Shown here one piece after another: positions 27,752-36,618 of a DNA stretch of 64,000 nucleotides. The stretch covers positions 4,797,007-4,861,006 of the forward strand of contig AP018180.1 of NCBI GenBank assembly GCA_002368155.1. Reading direction: 5' to 3'. The DNA comes from Nostoc carneum NIES-2107. Lineage in GTDB: Bacteria > Cyanobacteriota > Cyanobacteriia > Cyanobacteriales > Nostocaceae. Position 1 is the first letter of the stretch, and every line of letters starts with the position of its first letter. The notes beneath the pieces were generated by a model, which made no database searches, was not told where the DNA came from, and worked only from the letters and a program-made list of their open reading frames with translations. The position numbers and the translations under genes were made by a program.

Positions 27752-28903
27752 CTAACCATCCTTCTCCCTCTGTTCCGGTAAACTCTCTTGCTCTGATAAA
27801 ACACGGATGCGATTCAGTTGGTTCAGTGCATACCTTGCTGTGGACTGAACTTCCGGATCTGCATCTTCCAACGCATGGCGTAGGATGGGGGTAATTTGAG
27901 ACATCATGTCATACACGCGAGTTAAGTCACGGATGGCATTTTGCCGGACTTGAGGATTTTGATTTTGCATTGAGATTGCTAAAGCACGGTTGATAGGTTT
28001 GAAGGTGCGAATAGCTATTTCCCCTAAAGCTGACAAAATTAAGCTGTGTTGTTGGGAGTCCGCATCAATGATCAAATCTACTAATGGCTCAATTGCTCGT
28101 GAATCTCCCTGCTGACCTAAATCCCAAATCGCCTTGTGCCGTTTTGTGGGGTCAGCGCTGTATAAGTCGTTCATCAATTCGTCAACTATACTAAATTTCG
28201 CTAAACGAGAAGTTGTTTCTGCTGGCAACAATTTAGGTGTGGATGGTGTGACGCTGGGAGGATTAGACGCAGATACGGAATTATTGCTTGATTCTGGTAA
28301 CTGCGGTAGGTTTCTGTGTCTGTCTGCTTCAGTTTTAATTTCGCTATTTGCAGCTTGAGATTGTTGCATTTTTTTGACTTGATGCAACCATCTGAGACAG
28401 TAAATTACTGCTACAAGATTTCCCAAAGTTCCCAGCCCTAATACTGACCACCAAATGAGATTTTTTTTACTAGGCTGAGGTTCAACACGGGGTTTGGAAG
28501 TAGGTACAGGAGCGGTAATTATTGGCGGTTTCGCAGCAATTGCTGCTTGCAGCTTTTTCCAAGTTGTACTGCCAACAATACCGTCTGCTAGCAAACCCTG
28601 TGCTGTTTGAAATTGAGATACAGCGATTTTTGTAGGTTCCGTGAACTGCCCATTAACCGCACCATTGTAATATCCCAACTCTTTCAATTGGGTTTGCAAA
28701 GTCTGCACATCCGGGCCTGTACTACCGGGTTTGAGCATTAGTGGGTCAAGTTTTGGGGTACTGGTTTGTGCCAGTATCAATATTTTTGGGTTTAACTCAG
28801 GTATCGCAGGCTTCGCGGGGCTCTGGTACAAACCCAGGCATATACAAAAGGTAAATATAGAGATTGAGGGGTAACATAGCCTCATATTACTAACTTTAGG
28901 CAA
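27752..28903 (-). CDS. Peptidoglycan-binding and HEAT-repeat membrane protein
   Basis: 383 aa. An N-terminal signal or anchor (about 10-30), a PG_binding_1 domain (about 56-115: GSTGPDVQTLQTQLKELGYY, GIVGSTTWKKL), a Pro-rich linker, a membrane span (about 150-172, WSVLGLGTLGNLVAVIYCL) and a cytoplasmic HEAT-repeat region (about 245-365: RHKAIWDLGQQGDSRAIEPL, VRQNAIRDLTRVY, VQSTARYALNQL). It could link cell wall binding to an internal partner. No enzyme motif. It is a single gene with the repeat island at its 3' end. Confidence 0.82.
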   Translation of the reverse strand: MPKVSNMRLCYPSISIFTFCICLGLYQSPAKPAIPELNPKILILAQTSTPKLDPLMLKPGSTGPDVQTLQTQLKELGYYNGAVNGQFTEPTKIAVSQFQTAQGLLADGIVGSTTWKKLQAAIAAKPPIITAPVPTSKPRVEPQPSKKNLIWWSVLGLGTLGNLVAVIYCLRWLHQVKKMQQSQAANSEIKTEADRHRNLPQLPESSNNSVSASNPPSVTPSTPKLLPAETTSRLAKFSIVDELMNDLYSADPTKRHKAIWDLGQQGDSRAIEPLVDLIIDADSQQHSLILSALGEIAIRTFKPINRALAISMQNQNPQVRQNAIRDLTRVYDMMSQITPILRHALEDADPEVQSTARYALNQLNRIRVLSEQESLPEQREKDG

Positions 28904-29222
28904 TAGTTGCTTTTAATTTATTCGATACCACCATAACTTCAACTAGTCTAAAAGTTAACTCTTCCTGAAAGAAATAATTACTTCCCCATCCTCAGCCTGA
29001 TATGAGAATAAATTCATAGCCTGGCGTGCCGATCTAAAACTTGTAGTATTTATTCACAAATCTCTTCTAAATCAGTATCTATCCCAATGACATCAGACAT
29101 TTCTCGGCTGATACTTGGGTTATTAGATACCTGATTATAGGTTTCCAGGTTCGTCATCTGGGCAGCTATTTAGGGATGGGTGATTCGCAAGCGTGTCATC
29201 TATCCCTTTTATTAATTTTGGA
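28904..29222. other. Spacer with a possible 35-codon frame
   Basis: About 320 bases between two leftward genes. A frame from ATG at 29157 to a stop at 29050 would encode 35 residues (acidic, starting MTNLETYNQ). I see no ribosome site strong enough to call it a gene. Confidence 0.35.
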
Positions 29223-30899
29223 TTATAGTGATACCGCTTCACGAACTTTTTGTTGAATGGGGATTTGAATTACGAACTCGGTTCCTTGACCAATGGTAGA
29301 AAAACACTGCAGCTTACCGCCGTGTTTTTCCGTGATGATTTGATAACTGATAGACATTCCCATACCTGTTCCTTTGCCAACAGGCTTGGTTGTAAAGAAC
29401 GGATCGAAGATGCGTTGTTGAATATGTTCGGCAATACCAACACCGTTGTCAGCGATCGCAATTTCTATGCATTGTGCATCAATGGCTGATGTGCGAATCT
29501 TAATCTGGCTGGGTTGGGCTTGAATCCCCGCTGCTGTTCGCTTAGTATTATTTTCTTCTAGTGCATCAATGGCATTAGACAGAATATTCATAAAAACCTG
29601 ATTGAGTTGCCCAGCATAACACTCGACTGGGGGCAAGGTGCCATAGTCCTTAATTACTTCAATGGCGGGATAATTTGATTGGGCTTTGAGGCGATGTTGT
29701 AAAATCAGCAGCGTACTGTCGATACCTTCATGAATATCCACAGTCTTAAAATCGGCTTCATCCATACGCGAGAAATTACGCAGCGACAACACAATCCGCC
29801 GAATGCGATCGGTTCCTAGCTGCATAGAATCAAGCAGCTTCATCAAATCCTGCTGCAAAAAGTCCAGGTCAATTTCTTCTGCTTCCGCTTGAATTTCTGG
29901 TGGAGCTTTGGGGTAAAACTTCTGGTAAAGTCTGATGAAGGTGAGAAGATTGTGAGAATACTCATGCAGATGAGTGAGGTTACCGTGGATAAAATTAACT
30001 GGGTTATTAATTTCGTGAGCAACCCCAGCTACAAGTTCTCCCAAACTCGACATTTTTTCGCTTTGTACTAATTGCAACTGAGCTTTTTGGAGATTATCTA
30101 GGGTCAGTTGTAACTCCTCGGTTTGCTGCTGTAACAGAGTTTTGGCTTGCTGTAGTTCTGTAATAGACTTTTCTTTCTCTAGGGCATCTGATTTCATTTT
30201 TTGAGCTAGTTTATGCCCATACAATGTAATACCACCGACTATGAAGAGCATAGCAGCTGCGATCGCCACCTCATAATGTCGAAATACGCTGGCGGCTATC
30301 TGTTGTTGCTGTAAGAGTTGTTGCTGAATCTGGCTCACATTCCCGCGAAATGTCGCCAGCGCCTGATTAACTTGGTGATATTTACGATCCATCGTTGCCA
30401 TGCGTTTGCCAGCCATTTCCGGCTGATTCTGGCGGAAATAAGAAAAAATCAGTTTCGCCTCCGCAACCATTTCTGTTGTTGCTGTTTGCACTGCATCCAG
30501 GTCTTTGAGCAAATGTGTAGACTGTGCTGAATCTACCTGCGTTTGTAGTTCTTGTCTAACTAAGTTAAACTTTCTCTGAAAGATATCCTGGGCAGATTCC
30601 AATCTCCTTGACTCCAGGCTGACATTGTGAGAATCAAAAACATCATTACCAGGAGCATTAACCTCAGCTAGAAGTTGACCCAGTTCAGAATAGGTTTCTA
30701 GTCGCGCCGCCCACTCATGATTTACCTCTATGGACTGAGTATAAATGTCCATAATCTTGTGGTTGAGGTACAGACTGCTGGAGATAGTTAGTAAATCAAA
30801 AGCCGCTAAAGCATAGTAAACATACTGCCACTTGGCGATTGATAACCATTGAACAAAAGTTGGAAACCTTTTTTGCAGAAATATTGCGAATCTTTGCAT
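29223..30899 (-). CDS. Membrane-bound histidine kinase
   Basis: 558 aa. A first membrane span (about 27-47), a helical extracytoplasmic sensor of about 160 residues (four-helix-bundle style), a second span (about 211-228, VAIAAAMLFIVGGITLYG), a coiled coil rich in Gln, and a kinase core with His in GVAHEINNPVNF, N-box NQVFMNILSNAIDAL, DNGVGI and GTGMGMSIS. It has no receiver, so it would pass phosphate to a separate regulator. The core is strikingly similar to that of the hybrid kinase at 2554-3882, though the input modules differ. Start ATG at 30899. Confidence 0.92.
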   Translation of the reverse strand: MQRFAIFLQKRFPTFVQWLSIAKWQYVYYALAAFDLLTISSSLYLNHKIMDIYTQSIEVNHEWAARLETYSELGQLLAEVNAPGNDVFDSHNVSLESRRLESAQDIFQRKFNLVRQELQTQVDSAQSTHLLKDLDAVQTATTEMVAEAKLIFSYFRQNQPEMAGKRMATMDRKYHQVNQALATFRGNVSQIQQQLLQQQQIAASVFRHYEVAIAAAMLFIVGGITLYGHKLAQKMKSDALEKEKSITELQQAKTLLQQQTEELQLTLDNLQKAQLQLVQSEKMSSLGELVAGVAHEINNPVNFIHGNLTHLHEYSHNLLTFIRLYQKFYPKAPPEIQAEAEEIDLDFLQQDLMKLLDSMQLGTDRIRRIVLSLRNFSRMDEADFKTVDIHEGIDSTLLILQHRLKAQSNYPAIEVIKDYGTLPPVECYAGQLNQVFMNILSNAIDALEENNTKRTAAGIQAQPSQIKIRTSAIDAQCIEIAIADNGVGIAEHIQQRIFDPFFTTKPVGKGTGMGMSISYQIITEKHGGKLQCFSTIGQGTEFVIQIPIQQKVREAVSL

Positions 30900-31131
30900 G
30901 GAAATTGTGAGCGCACCTAGCTAGAGAAGAGTAGTCATCAGTGATTGCACAAAATTATTCACACATCAGTTTCTCATCTGCATCAGAATTTTAGGTCTGA
31001 ATTTTGCGTAATAATCTGGAATAAATTGTGTCTGACTACTTATAGCTCAGTTTTCCCCAACTAAACATGATATGAACAGGAGTGCGATCGCAATTGTCAT
31101 TTCATTATCTGTTCTTTGCAGTTAGTTAAAA
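30900..31131. other. Spacer
   Basis: Intergenic DNA between the kinase promoter and the kinase-fragment repeat; it holds one HIP1-like site near 31085. Nothing else seen. Confidence 0.4.
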
Positions 31132-31313
31132 TTACTTCCCTGCTAATCTCTGCAACGCCAATAAACCAGCGCCATAAGCAGGTTCATGCTTCGGAAAAAT
31201 CACTTTTACTCCCGGAAACTGCTGTACAAGAGATGCGGTAAACTTCTCATACATCTTCGATTTACCTTGCCACACACTTCCGGTAGTCACTACTTCTAAA
31301 ATTGGGCGATCGC
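31132..31313 (-). pseudogene. Displaced 3' end of a BadF-type kinase gene
   Basis: Read leftward from a HIP1 site (31306-31313) the DNA encodes DRPILEVVTTGSVWQGK, then about 40 more residues in frame to AYGAGLLALQRLAGK and a TAA. This matches the C-terminal 57 or so residues of the intact kinase at 34245-35216, with several synonymous and few amino acid changes and a different last six residues. There is no start and no upstream body. It is a diverged duplicate, not a recent copy, and together with the intact gene it brackets the mcrBC pair. Confidence 0.88.
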
Positions 31314-31388
31314 AAAATGAATTATTGAATCATTTAAGTGTGTGATTTTTAGAGTAGTTGTAGTTTCGTAGTAAAGCTTTATAACAAT

Positions 31389-32594
31389 TTACTTTCCAAT
31401 TGTAGAGAATAGTTTTTTTAAGAAAGTTTGACCCGCACACTCAAGGTTATTATCTAAGGAAAAAGTAAGACTGCGTACATTAATATCATGACTTTGAATA
31501 CTTAGTTCTTGTTTCAAATCTACTGGATATACTAATAAAGCCTGTTTACAATTTGTTGTGTTAGCGTAGCTAATCATTTGATGAATATCGCTATTTGCAG
31601 CTTTTTCAGGAGATTTATATTTAGTATCTAAAACTGCTAATGCTTTGCCAGTAGCAGCATCACAAAGTAAGATATCTAAAATAAATTGCCGATTTTGTCC
31701 CACTTCTATTTGATGCTGCTGTTTAAAACTATAGCCTGGAGGTGTATTTTTCTTCAGCCATTCGGCAACAAAAAGTTCGTATAAACGTGCCATATCAACG
31801 AGGAAAGGCAAAGTTTGATGATTGCCCATCTCATGACTTGGACTACTGTTATCTAAAAAGAATCGGCAGAGAATATGTAATATTTGATAGTCTTCATTGA
31901 GGCGATTGTACTGTCTACCAATACAATCTTCTGCACGATAAGGTTTTGACGTTACTAATCCTTGGAGAGCGTGATAAGCTTTTCTTACTGTTGGTGATAC
32001 TCTATCTGAACAAAAACCACTGTGACCAATAATATAAAGTGTCCAAGCAAGAATTTGATTTTCTGCAATATCAGCAGTATGTTCTTCGTAGTGGCATTTG
32101 AGTTTAACATCCCAAGGCTTTTGAATTAACTGTTGCATATTCAGCCGCCCTCTTACATAGGCAAGCTGCTCTGTTTTAGGCAAGTAAGTACGATATAATC
32201 CCTTACGGCATCGTTCTATAATTTTCTGTGCTAGTAAATGAGCCAGATAATTATAAAATTCTTGCAGAGATTCACAATTCATCAGCCCATCAAGAAAGCG
32301 AAAATCCTTCAAATTATAGGCATATTCCAGCATCCCGAAGAGGTTTTTGATAGGAACTTTGGGATTAATTTTTAAACCAAACTCAGGATTGACAGGAATA
32401 TAACCAACCCATCCTTTAGATTTTAGCCGCCACTGATTTCTTGTTTTGTAGCTAGGAAATTCTATCTCTATTTGCGTTTTATAGTTATCATATAATTCTT
32501 GTCCTATTGAGTCTGGTATTTCTTGATGTGTAAATAGCTTATCTTGATATTCTGTTATTTTAATAATTCGGTGTTTTACTGGGTTTATATCCAT
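31389..32594 (-). CDS. mcrC: McrC-like nuclease subunit of a type IV restriction system
   Basis: 401 aa. An N-terminal beta region (WVGYIPVNPEFGLKINPKVPI, about 62-82, then LFGMLEYAYNL) is typical of McrC, and the C-terminal nuclease carries the PD-(D/E)xK residues: Asp in FILDILL (about 310) and DTKYK (about 333-337). McrC is recruited by the McrB GTPase and cuts DNA bearing modified bases. Its ATG lies inside the mcrB stop region (10-nt overlap, TTATGGATATAA), so translation is coupled. No HIP1 site lies in the gene. Confidence 0.9.
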   Translation of the reverse strand: MDINPVKHRIIKITEYQDKLFTHQEIPDSIGQELYDNYKTQIEIEFPSYKTRNQWRLKSKGWVGYIPVNPEFGLKINPKVPIKNLFGMLEYAYNLKDFRFLDGLMNCESLQEFYNYLAHLLAQKIIERCRKGLYRTYLPKTEQLAYVRGRLNMQQLIQKPWDVKLKCHYEEHTADIAENQILAWTLYIIGHSGFCSDRVSPTVRKAYHALQGLVTSKPYRAEDCIGRQYNRLNEDYQILHILCRFFLDNSSPSHEMGNHQTLPFLVDMARLYELFVAEWLKKNTPPGYSFKQQHQIEVGQNRQFILDILLCDAATGKALAVLDTKYKSPEKAANSDIHQMISYANTTNCKQALLVYPVDLKQELSIQSHDINVRSLTFSLDNNLECAGQTFLKKLFSTIGK

Positions 32595-33964
32595 AAACTT
32601 TGCTTTATTTTATCCCAGCAAAAATTTTCTACCTTCTCTGGTTGGTTAAAGAAGTATTCTTCTAAATAAGGTTCAATTTCCATACGCCAGATATCTTCAA
32701 TATCTTCCCGTAGGTTATCTGTTAAAAAGAAGGAAATACCAATTTCGTAATTTTTATCGGCAATAGCTTGATTTAATTGCTGAATAACCTTAATTAATCT
32801 CTCTACTAAAAGACCTGTTTTTTGGTGATAACGTCGCAATACATCATAATTTGGACGAATTTCAATGAATGCAAAGCGGCGACGTAATGCATGATCCATG
32901 AGGGCAATAGACCTATCTGCTGTATTCATTGTGCCAATAATGCGGACATTTTTTGGTATGCGAAAAGTGTTACCACCAGCTAAGGGAATTTCTTTATCAC
33001 GATACTCTAGTAAGTACATCAATTCCCCCAAAACTTGAGCTAAATTTGCACGGTTTATCTCGTCTATTATCAAAACGCAAGTGTCTTGGCAAAACTCTGC
33101 TTTTTTGCAAAATTCTAAAAAGCGTCCGGGTACAAGCGGATATGTTAATTTTCCGTCTTCACTTTGGGGACGGATACCTTGAATAAAGTCTTCATAAGTG
33201 TAAGCTGGATGGAATTGTACAAGTTCTAAAAAACCATCACCACCACCTATTAGATGTTTGGCAAGATGTTCAGCAATGAAGGTTTTTCCTGTTCCAGGTG
33301 AACCGTATAAAATAGCTTGTGCTTTTCGATTAATAGAGTGTACCCAACAATCTAGGTTTTCTTTACTATAACCAGTATCCTTAGAGCATTGAGATAGACT
33401 ATATTCAGAATTATGCTTATCAATGATTGGAGTATCAACATAAGGAATAGAGAGTGTTACTAAAAGAAGATACTGTTTCAACCAATCCAAAATTTCGCTT
33501 TCTAAATCATTGGAAAAACTATCATATATAATTTTGTGTGCATCAAAACATATATAATTCTCTACAGATATTAATAACTCTGGTTGATTAGCAATTATTT
33601 TGTTCAGGTTTTTATAATTATATTGAGCTAATTTTTGAAATAGCAAGTAGTATTTTTCTCGAGAAAAGCCAATATTTATCTCGTAATAAGACATTTGTAT
33701 ATAAAATAACGAAAGTATACCAAAATTAACTTGTACACCTATGGGAAAGTTTTCGTGTTCAAATCTTATAAATTCTAACTTTTCGTGACAACAATCATTA
33801 TTTATTATTTGAGCAGTAAGTTCAAGTGGTAATTTTTTAGATACTAGTTGGCAGAAATTAAATAAAGATTTTTCTACATATTTAATAAAATTATCTTTTT
33901 GAGGAGAAGTATAAATAAGTGAGGGGTCATTTGCGTATGCATTTAATTGTATAAACATTCGCAA
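32585..33964 (-). CDS. mcrB: McrB-like AAA+ GTPase subunit with unknown N-terminal domain
   Basis: 459 aa. The C-terminal half is a clear McrB AAA+ motor: Walker A GSPGTGKTF (about 222-230), Walker B VLIIDEINRANL (about 287-298), the McrB signature MNTADRS and the sensor/arginine-finger DHALRRRFAFIE. The N-terminal 200 residues, where McrB proteins carry the domain that reads modified DNA, match no domain I know; they are AT-rich, rich in Tyr, Asn and Ile, with FIRFEHENFPIGVQVNFGIL as the most distinctive stretch. First gene of the mcrBC pair. An alternative start two codons later (MFIQLN) is possible. Confidence 0.9.
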   Translation of the reverse strand: MRMFIQLNAYANDPSLIYTSPQKDNFIKYVEKSLFNFCQLVSKKLPLELTAQIINNDCCHEKLEFIRFEHENFPIGVQVNFGILSLFYIQMSYYEINIGFSREKYYLLFQKLAQYNYKNLNKIIANQPELLISVENYICFDAHKIIYDSFSNDLESEILDWLKQYLLLVTLSIPYVDTPIIDKHNSEYSLSQCSKDTGYSKENLDCWVHSINRKAQAILYGSPGTGKTFIAEHLAKHLIGGGDGFLELVQFHPAYTYEDFIQGIRPQSEDGKLTYPLVPGRFLEFCKKAEFCQDTCVLIIDEINRANLAQVLGELMYLLEYRDKEIPLAGGNTFRIPKNVRIIGTMNTADRSIALMDHALRRRFAFIEIRPNYDVLRRYHQKTGLLVERLIKVIQQLNQAIADKNYEIGISFFLTDNLREDIEDIWRMEIEPYLEEYFFNQPEKVENFCWDKIKQSLWI

Positions 33965-34244
33965 AGTATTTTGTGGAGAAAAAATGGCTTTACAATATCT
34001 CTCATAAATTTTACATCTACAATATAATGCTTTTCAAATGATTCATGTAATTAATATTGCGAGCATTGCTAATTCGTATTCTTTAGATACTTCCTGTATT
34101 GAGAAAACACAAAGATATAAGGAATATTCAGAGGCTAAAAACAACTTGGTCAAAAGTTGTTTTACCTTCAAAGTTTATTTCTTATGTGTTAGTAACAGCT
34201 AATTAGCTGTGCCTTTACTTAGTATTCCCGTGATAAGTGGAAAA
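33965..34244. other. Spacer between kinase and mcrB
   Basis: 280 AT-rich bases. It contains the mcrB promoter region, a 16-bp palindrome ACAGCTAATTAGCTGT (34195-34210) and the terminator listed separately. Confidence 0.5.
34137..34163 (-). terminator. Terminator downstream of the BadF kinase
   Basis: Read leftward: AAAACAACTT, a 6-nt loop, AAGTTGTTTTT. It is about 80 nt past the kinase stop and would separate it from mcrB. Confidence 0.6.
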
Positions 34245-35216
34245 TCAACATAAATTACTCAACGCCAATAAACCAGCACCATAAGCAGGCTCATGCTTAG
34301 GAAAAATCACTTTTACTTCGGGAAACTGCTGCACAAGAGATGTGGTAAACTTCTCATGCATCTTGGATTTACCTTGCCACACACTTCCTATAGTCACTAC
34401 TTCTAAAATTGAGCGATCGCTAAAAATTTGCTCAATTACTGTGGAAGTAGCTTTGACAAAATATTGCACTGCATCATCAATAATCTGATTCGCTACTTTG
34501 TCGCCTAAAGCTGCAGCTAAATCTACAATTTCTGCTAAAGCTGCTATTTCTGTAACTCCCCATCCTCTCCGATAGATTAATTCTACTAAAGCTTCTAAAT
34601 TAGGCAATTCTAAATAAGCTTTAAAAATATCTACCAAACTCGTTGGCATTCCACTGCCATCATAAGCTTTTAACGCTGCCTGTATACCTGCGATCGCAAT
34701 TTGATAAGCGCTACCTTCATCACCTAGAAGATATCCCCAACCACCAACGCGTTTGGTAACTCCCTGATGATTATGCCCAAAAACTATTGAACCTGTACCT
34801 GCAGCTGCAACAATTCCCACATGATTACCAATTCCCCCTACTAAAGCTATTAAAGCATCATGACAAATTACAATATTAGATGCAGATAATGCCCAGTTAA
34901 TTGGCAGCAATTCACTATTTTTTAATGCTTGTACTAAATCTTTTACTACTTCAATATCCTCTGCACGCCCTACCCCAGCTAACCCCAAACAAATCGCTGT
35001 AATTTTAATTGGCTTAGTAATATTTACGGCTTGATCTGTCGCCGCCATAATTGCAAATTCAATAGATTGCCGCGCTGCATCTACACCTATACTTTGATAA
35101 TTAGATGCTCCTGCTTTTCCACGGCTGATAACTTGGCGCGTTTCGTTCATTAATACGCAAACAGTCTTACTACCGCCACCATCAATCCCTAAAACATAAT
35201 TCATGGATAAATTCAA
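34245..35216 (-). CDS. BadF/BadG/BcrA-type ATPase, probable N-acetylglucosamine kinase
   Basis: 323 aa. The ASKHA fold is shown by phosphate-1 motif LGIDGGGSKTVCVL (about 8-21), LGLAGVGRAED, phosphate-2 AAGTGSIVFG and the GWGYLLGDEGSAY loop characteristic of the N-acetylglucosamine kinase branch. Likely reaction: ATP-dependent phosphorylation of an amino sugar in cell wall recycling. The start may be the ATG at 35204 (MNYVLGID) rather than 35216. The 3' 175 bases recur, diverged, at 31132-31313, so the present C-terminus may be partly of foreign origin. Confidence 0.85.
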   Translation of the reverse strand: MNLSMNYVLGIDGGGSKTVCVLMNETRQVISRGKAGASNYQSIGVDAARQSIEFAIMAATDQAVNITKPIKITAICLGLAGVGRAEDIEVVKDLVQALKNSELLPINWALSASNIVICHDALIALVGGIGNHVGIVAAAGTGSIVFGHNHQGVTKRVGGWGYLLGDEGSAYQIAIAGIQAALKAYDGSGMPTSLVDIFKAYLELPNLEALVELIYRRGWGVTEIAALAEIVDLAAALGDKVANQIIDDAVQYFVKATSTVIEQIFSDRSILEVVTIGSVWQGKSKMHEKFTTSLVQQFPEVKVIFPKHEPAYGAGLLALSNLC

Positions 35217-35397
35217 AACTCGCTATTTTATACATTAGTATATGTATGGATTGGCAGGTAATAAAATATCAAATTTTTCAAAATAATGTGGATGAAGAAG
35301 AATTCATCAGCAGCAAAATTTAGAAGTTTACTACATCTAATTCACCAAAGATAATTTAATAAATTGATGTTTTCTTACTTCCTAAGAGATGATCAAT

Positions 35398-35490
35398 TAC
35401 CCCCCTGCTCCCTGCTGTTGGGAACTGGGAGATGAGGTAGAACAGGTGAAATAACAAACACCCATTACCCAATGACAAATGACAAACCCC
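35398..35490. repeat. Heptamer-repeat island
   Basis: CCCCCTGCTCCCTGC, then GGTGAAATAACAAACACCC, CATTACCC and ATGACAA units. The IS630 element at 35498 is inserted at its right edge. Confidence 0.8.
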
Positions 35491-35497
35491 AACTATA

Positions 35498-36618
35498 GCA
35501 ATCCTAAATCATTTGTGAAAAATCACAGTTGTTGATATGGTGAACATTAGAAGTCATTGATAGGGTGCATGGCAGCACAAATGGAAGAGTTGATAGAGTT
35601 CATTCAGGCTACCTCAGACTCCAGAGAACTAAAACGGGCACTGGCAGTACAAATGGTGATGCAAAACTATAAACATTCAAAGATTGGAAATATTCTCGGA
35701 GTGTCTGTTGGTTTTGTAAACAAATGGAAATATATATTTATAGAACAGGGTATAACCGGATTGAGGCTAAAATACAAAGGGTCAAAAAGTTATCTTGACT
35801 CTGCACAAAGACAAGTAGTATTAAACTGGCTTCAACAGAAAAACTATTGGCATTTATCAGAATTAAAGGAGTACGTAGAAGATAATTTTGATGTTGTATT
35901 TGAGTCAAATCAAAGCTATTACGATCTCTTTAAAGACGCTAATATAAGTTGGAAAAAAACACAAAAAAAGAATCCTAAAAAAGACGCAGAACTAGTAGCT
36001 AAAAAAAAACTAGAAATAACCGCATGGCTGACGGCACATGAGCGTGAGATAGTATCTGGGGAACTCATAGTTTTTTTTGAAGATGAATGTCACCTATTAT
36101 GGGGAGATATTTGTGGTTATATTTGGGGAAATACGAAAGAACGGATTGAAGTTCCAGTGATCAATGAACGACAAAGACAAACCTATTTTGGCGCTCTAAA
36201 TTATTACACACAAGAGTTTCTAATTAAGCCTTGTAAAAAAGGTGATTCTAGCAACGCGATTGCTTTTGTACAATATTTAATTTCCCAGTATCCAAAAAGC
36301 CGTATTGCTTTAATTTGGGATGGAGCTAGTTATCATCGTTCTGCTGAATTTAAAGCTTACTTAGATAATCTGAATCAAGGATTAAGTGAAGATGAATGGA
36401 AAGTTACTTGTATGAGATTTGCACCCAATGACCCAACGCAAAATCCTGTAGAAGACATCTGGTTGTACGCTAAAAAATTTATTCGAGAGTTTTACCACTT
36501 ATGTAAATCCTTTTCTCAGGTCAAGAGATTATTTGAACTCGTTACTAATCATCAAGTTTTTAATTTTCCCAAAATATTTATGTATGGTTCATTTTTTTCA
36601 CAACTCATTTAGGATTGC
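35498..36618 (+). mobile_element. Second IS630-family element, complete
   Basis: Ends GCAATCCTAAATCATTTGTG (from 35498) and GCAATCCTAAATGAGTTGTG (reverse of the right end at 36618) match at 18/20 and are flanked by TA. Length 1121 bp. It differs from the 18601 element in its ends and transposase. It lies on the stop codon of the leftward acyltransferase gene. Confidence 0.9.
35569..36612 (+). CDS. IS630 transposase, single frame
   Basis: 347 aa from the ATG at 35569 (an in-frame TTG four codons earlier is less likely). An N-terminal helix-turn-helix (HSKIGNILGVSVGFVNKW) and a second winged domain (SELKEYVEDNF) precede the DDE core: FFEDECHLLWG, IALIWDGASYHRS and FAPNDPTQNPVEDIWLYAK, giving D, D and E. 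The reading frame is unbroken and reaches into the right terminal repeat, so the element looks active. Confidence 0.9.
   Translation: MAAQMEELIEFIQATSDSRELKRALAVQMVMQNYKHSKIGNILGVSVGFVNKWKYIFIEQGITGLRLKYKGSKSYLDSAQRQVVLNWLQQKNYWHLSELKEYVEDNFDVVFESNQSYYDLFKDANISWKKTQKKNPKKDAELVAKKKLEITAWLTAHEREIVSGELIVFFEDECHLLWGDICGYIWGNTKERIEVPVINERQRQTYFGALNYYTQEFLIKPCKKGDSSNAIAFVQYLISQYPKSRIALIWDGASYHRSAEFKAYLDNLNQGLSEDEWKVTCMRFAPNDPTQNPVEDIWLYAKKFIREFYHLCKSFSQVKRLFELVTNHQVFNFPKIFMYGSFFSQLI

Noticed and set aside
29050-29157. 35-codon leftward frame between two genes
   Set aside because: Too short, with no clear ribosome site or similarity; noted only in the spacer description.
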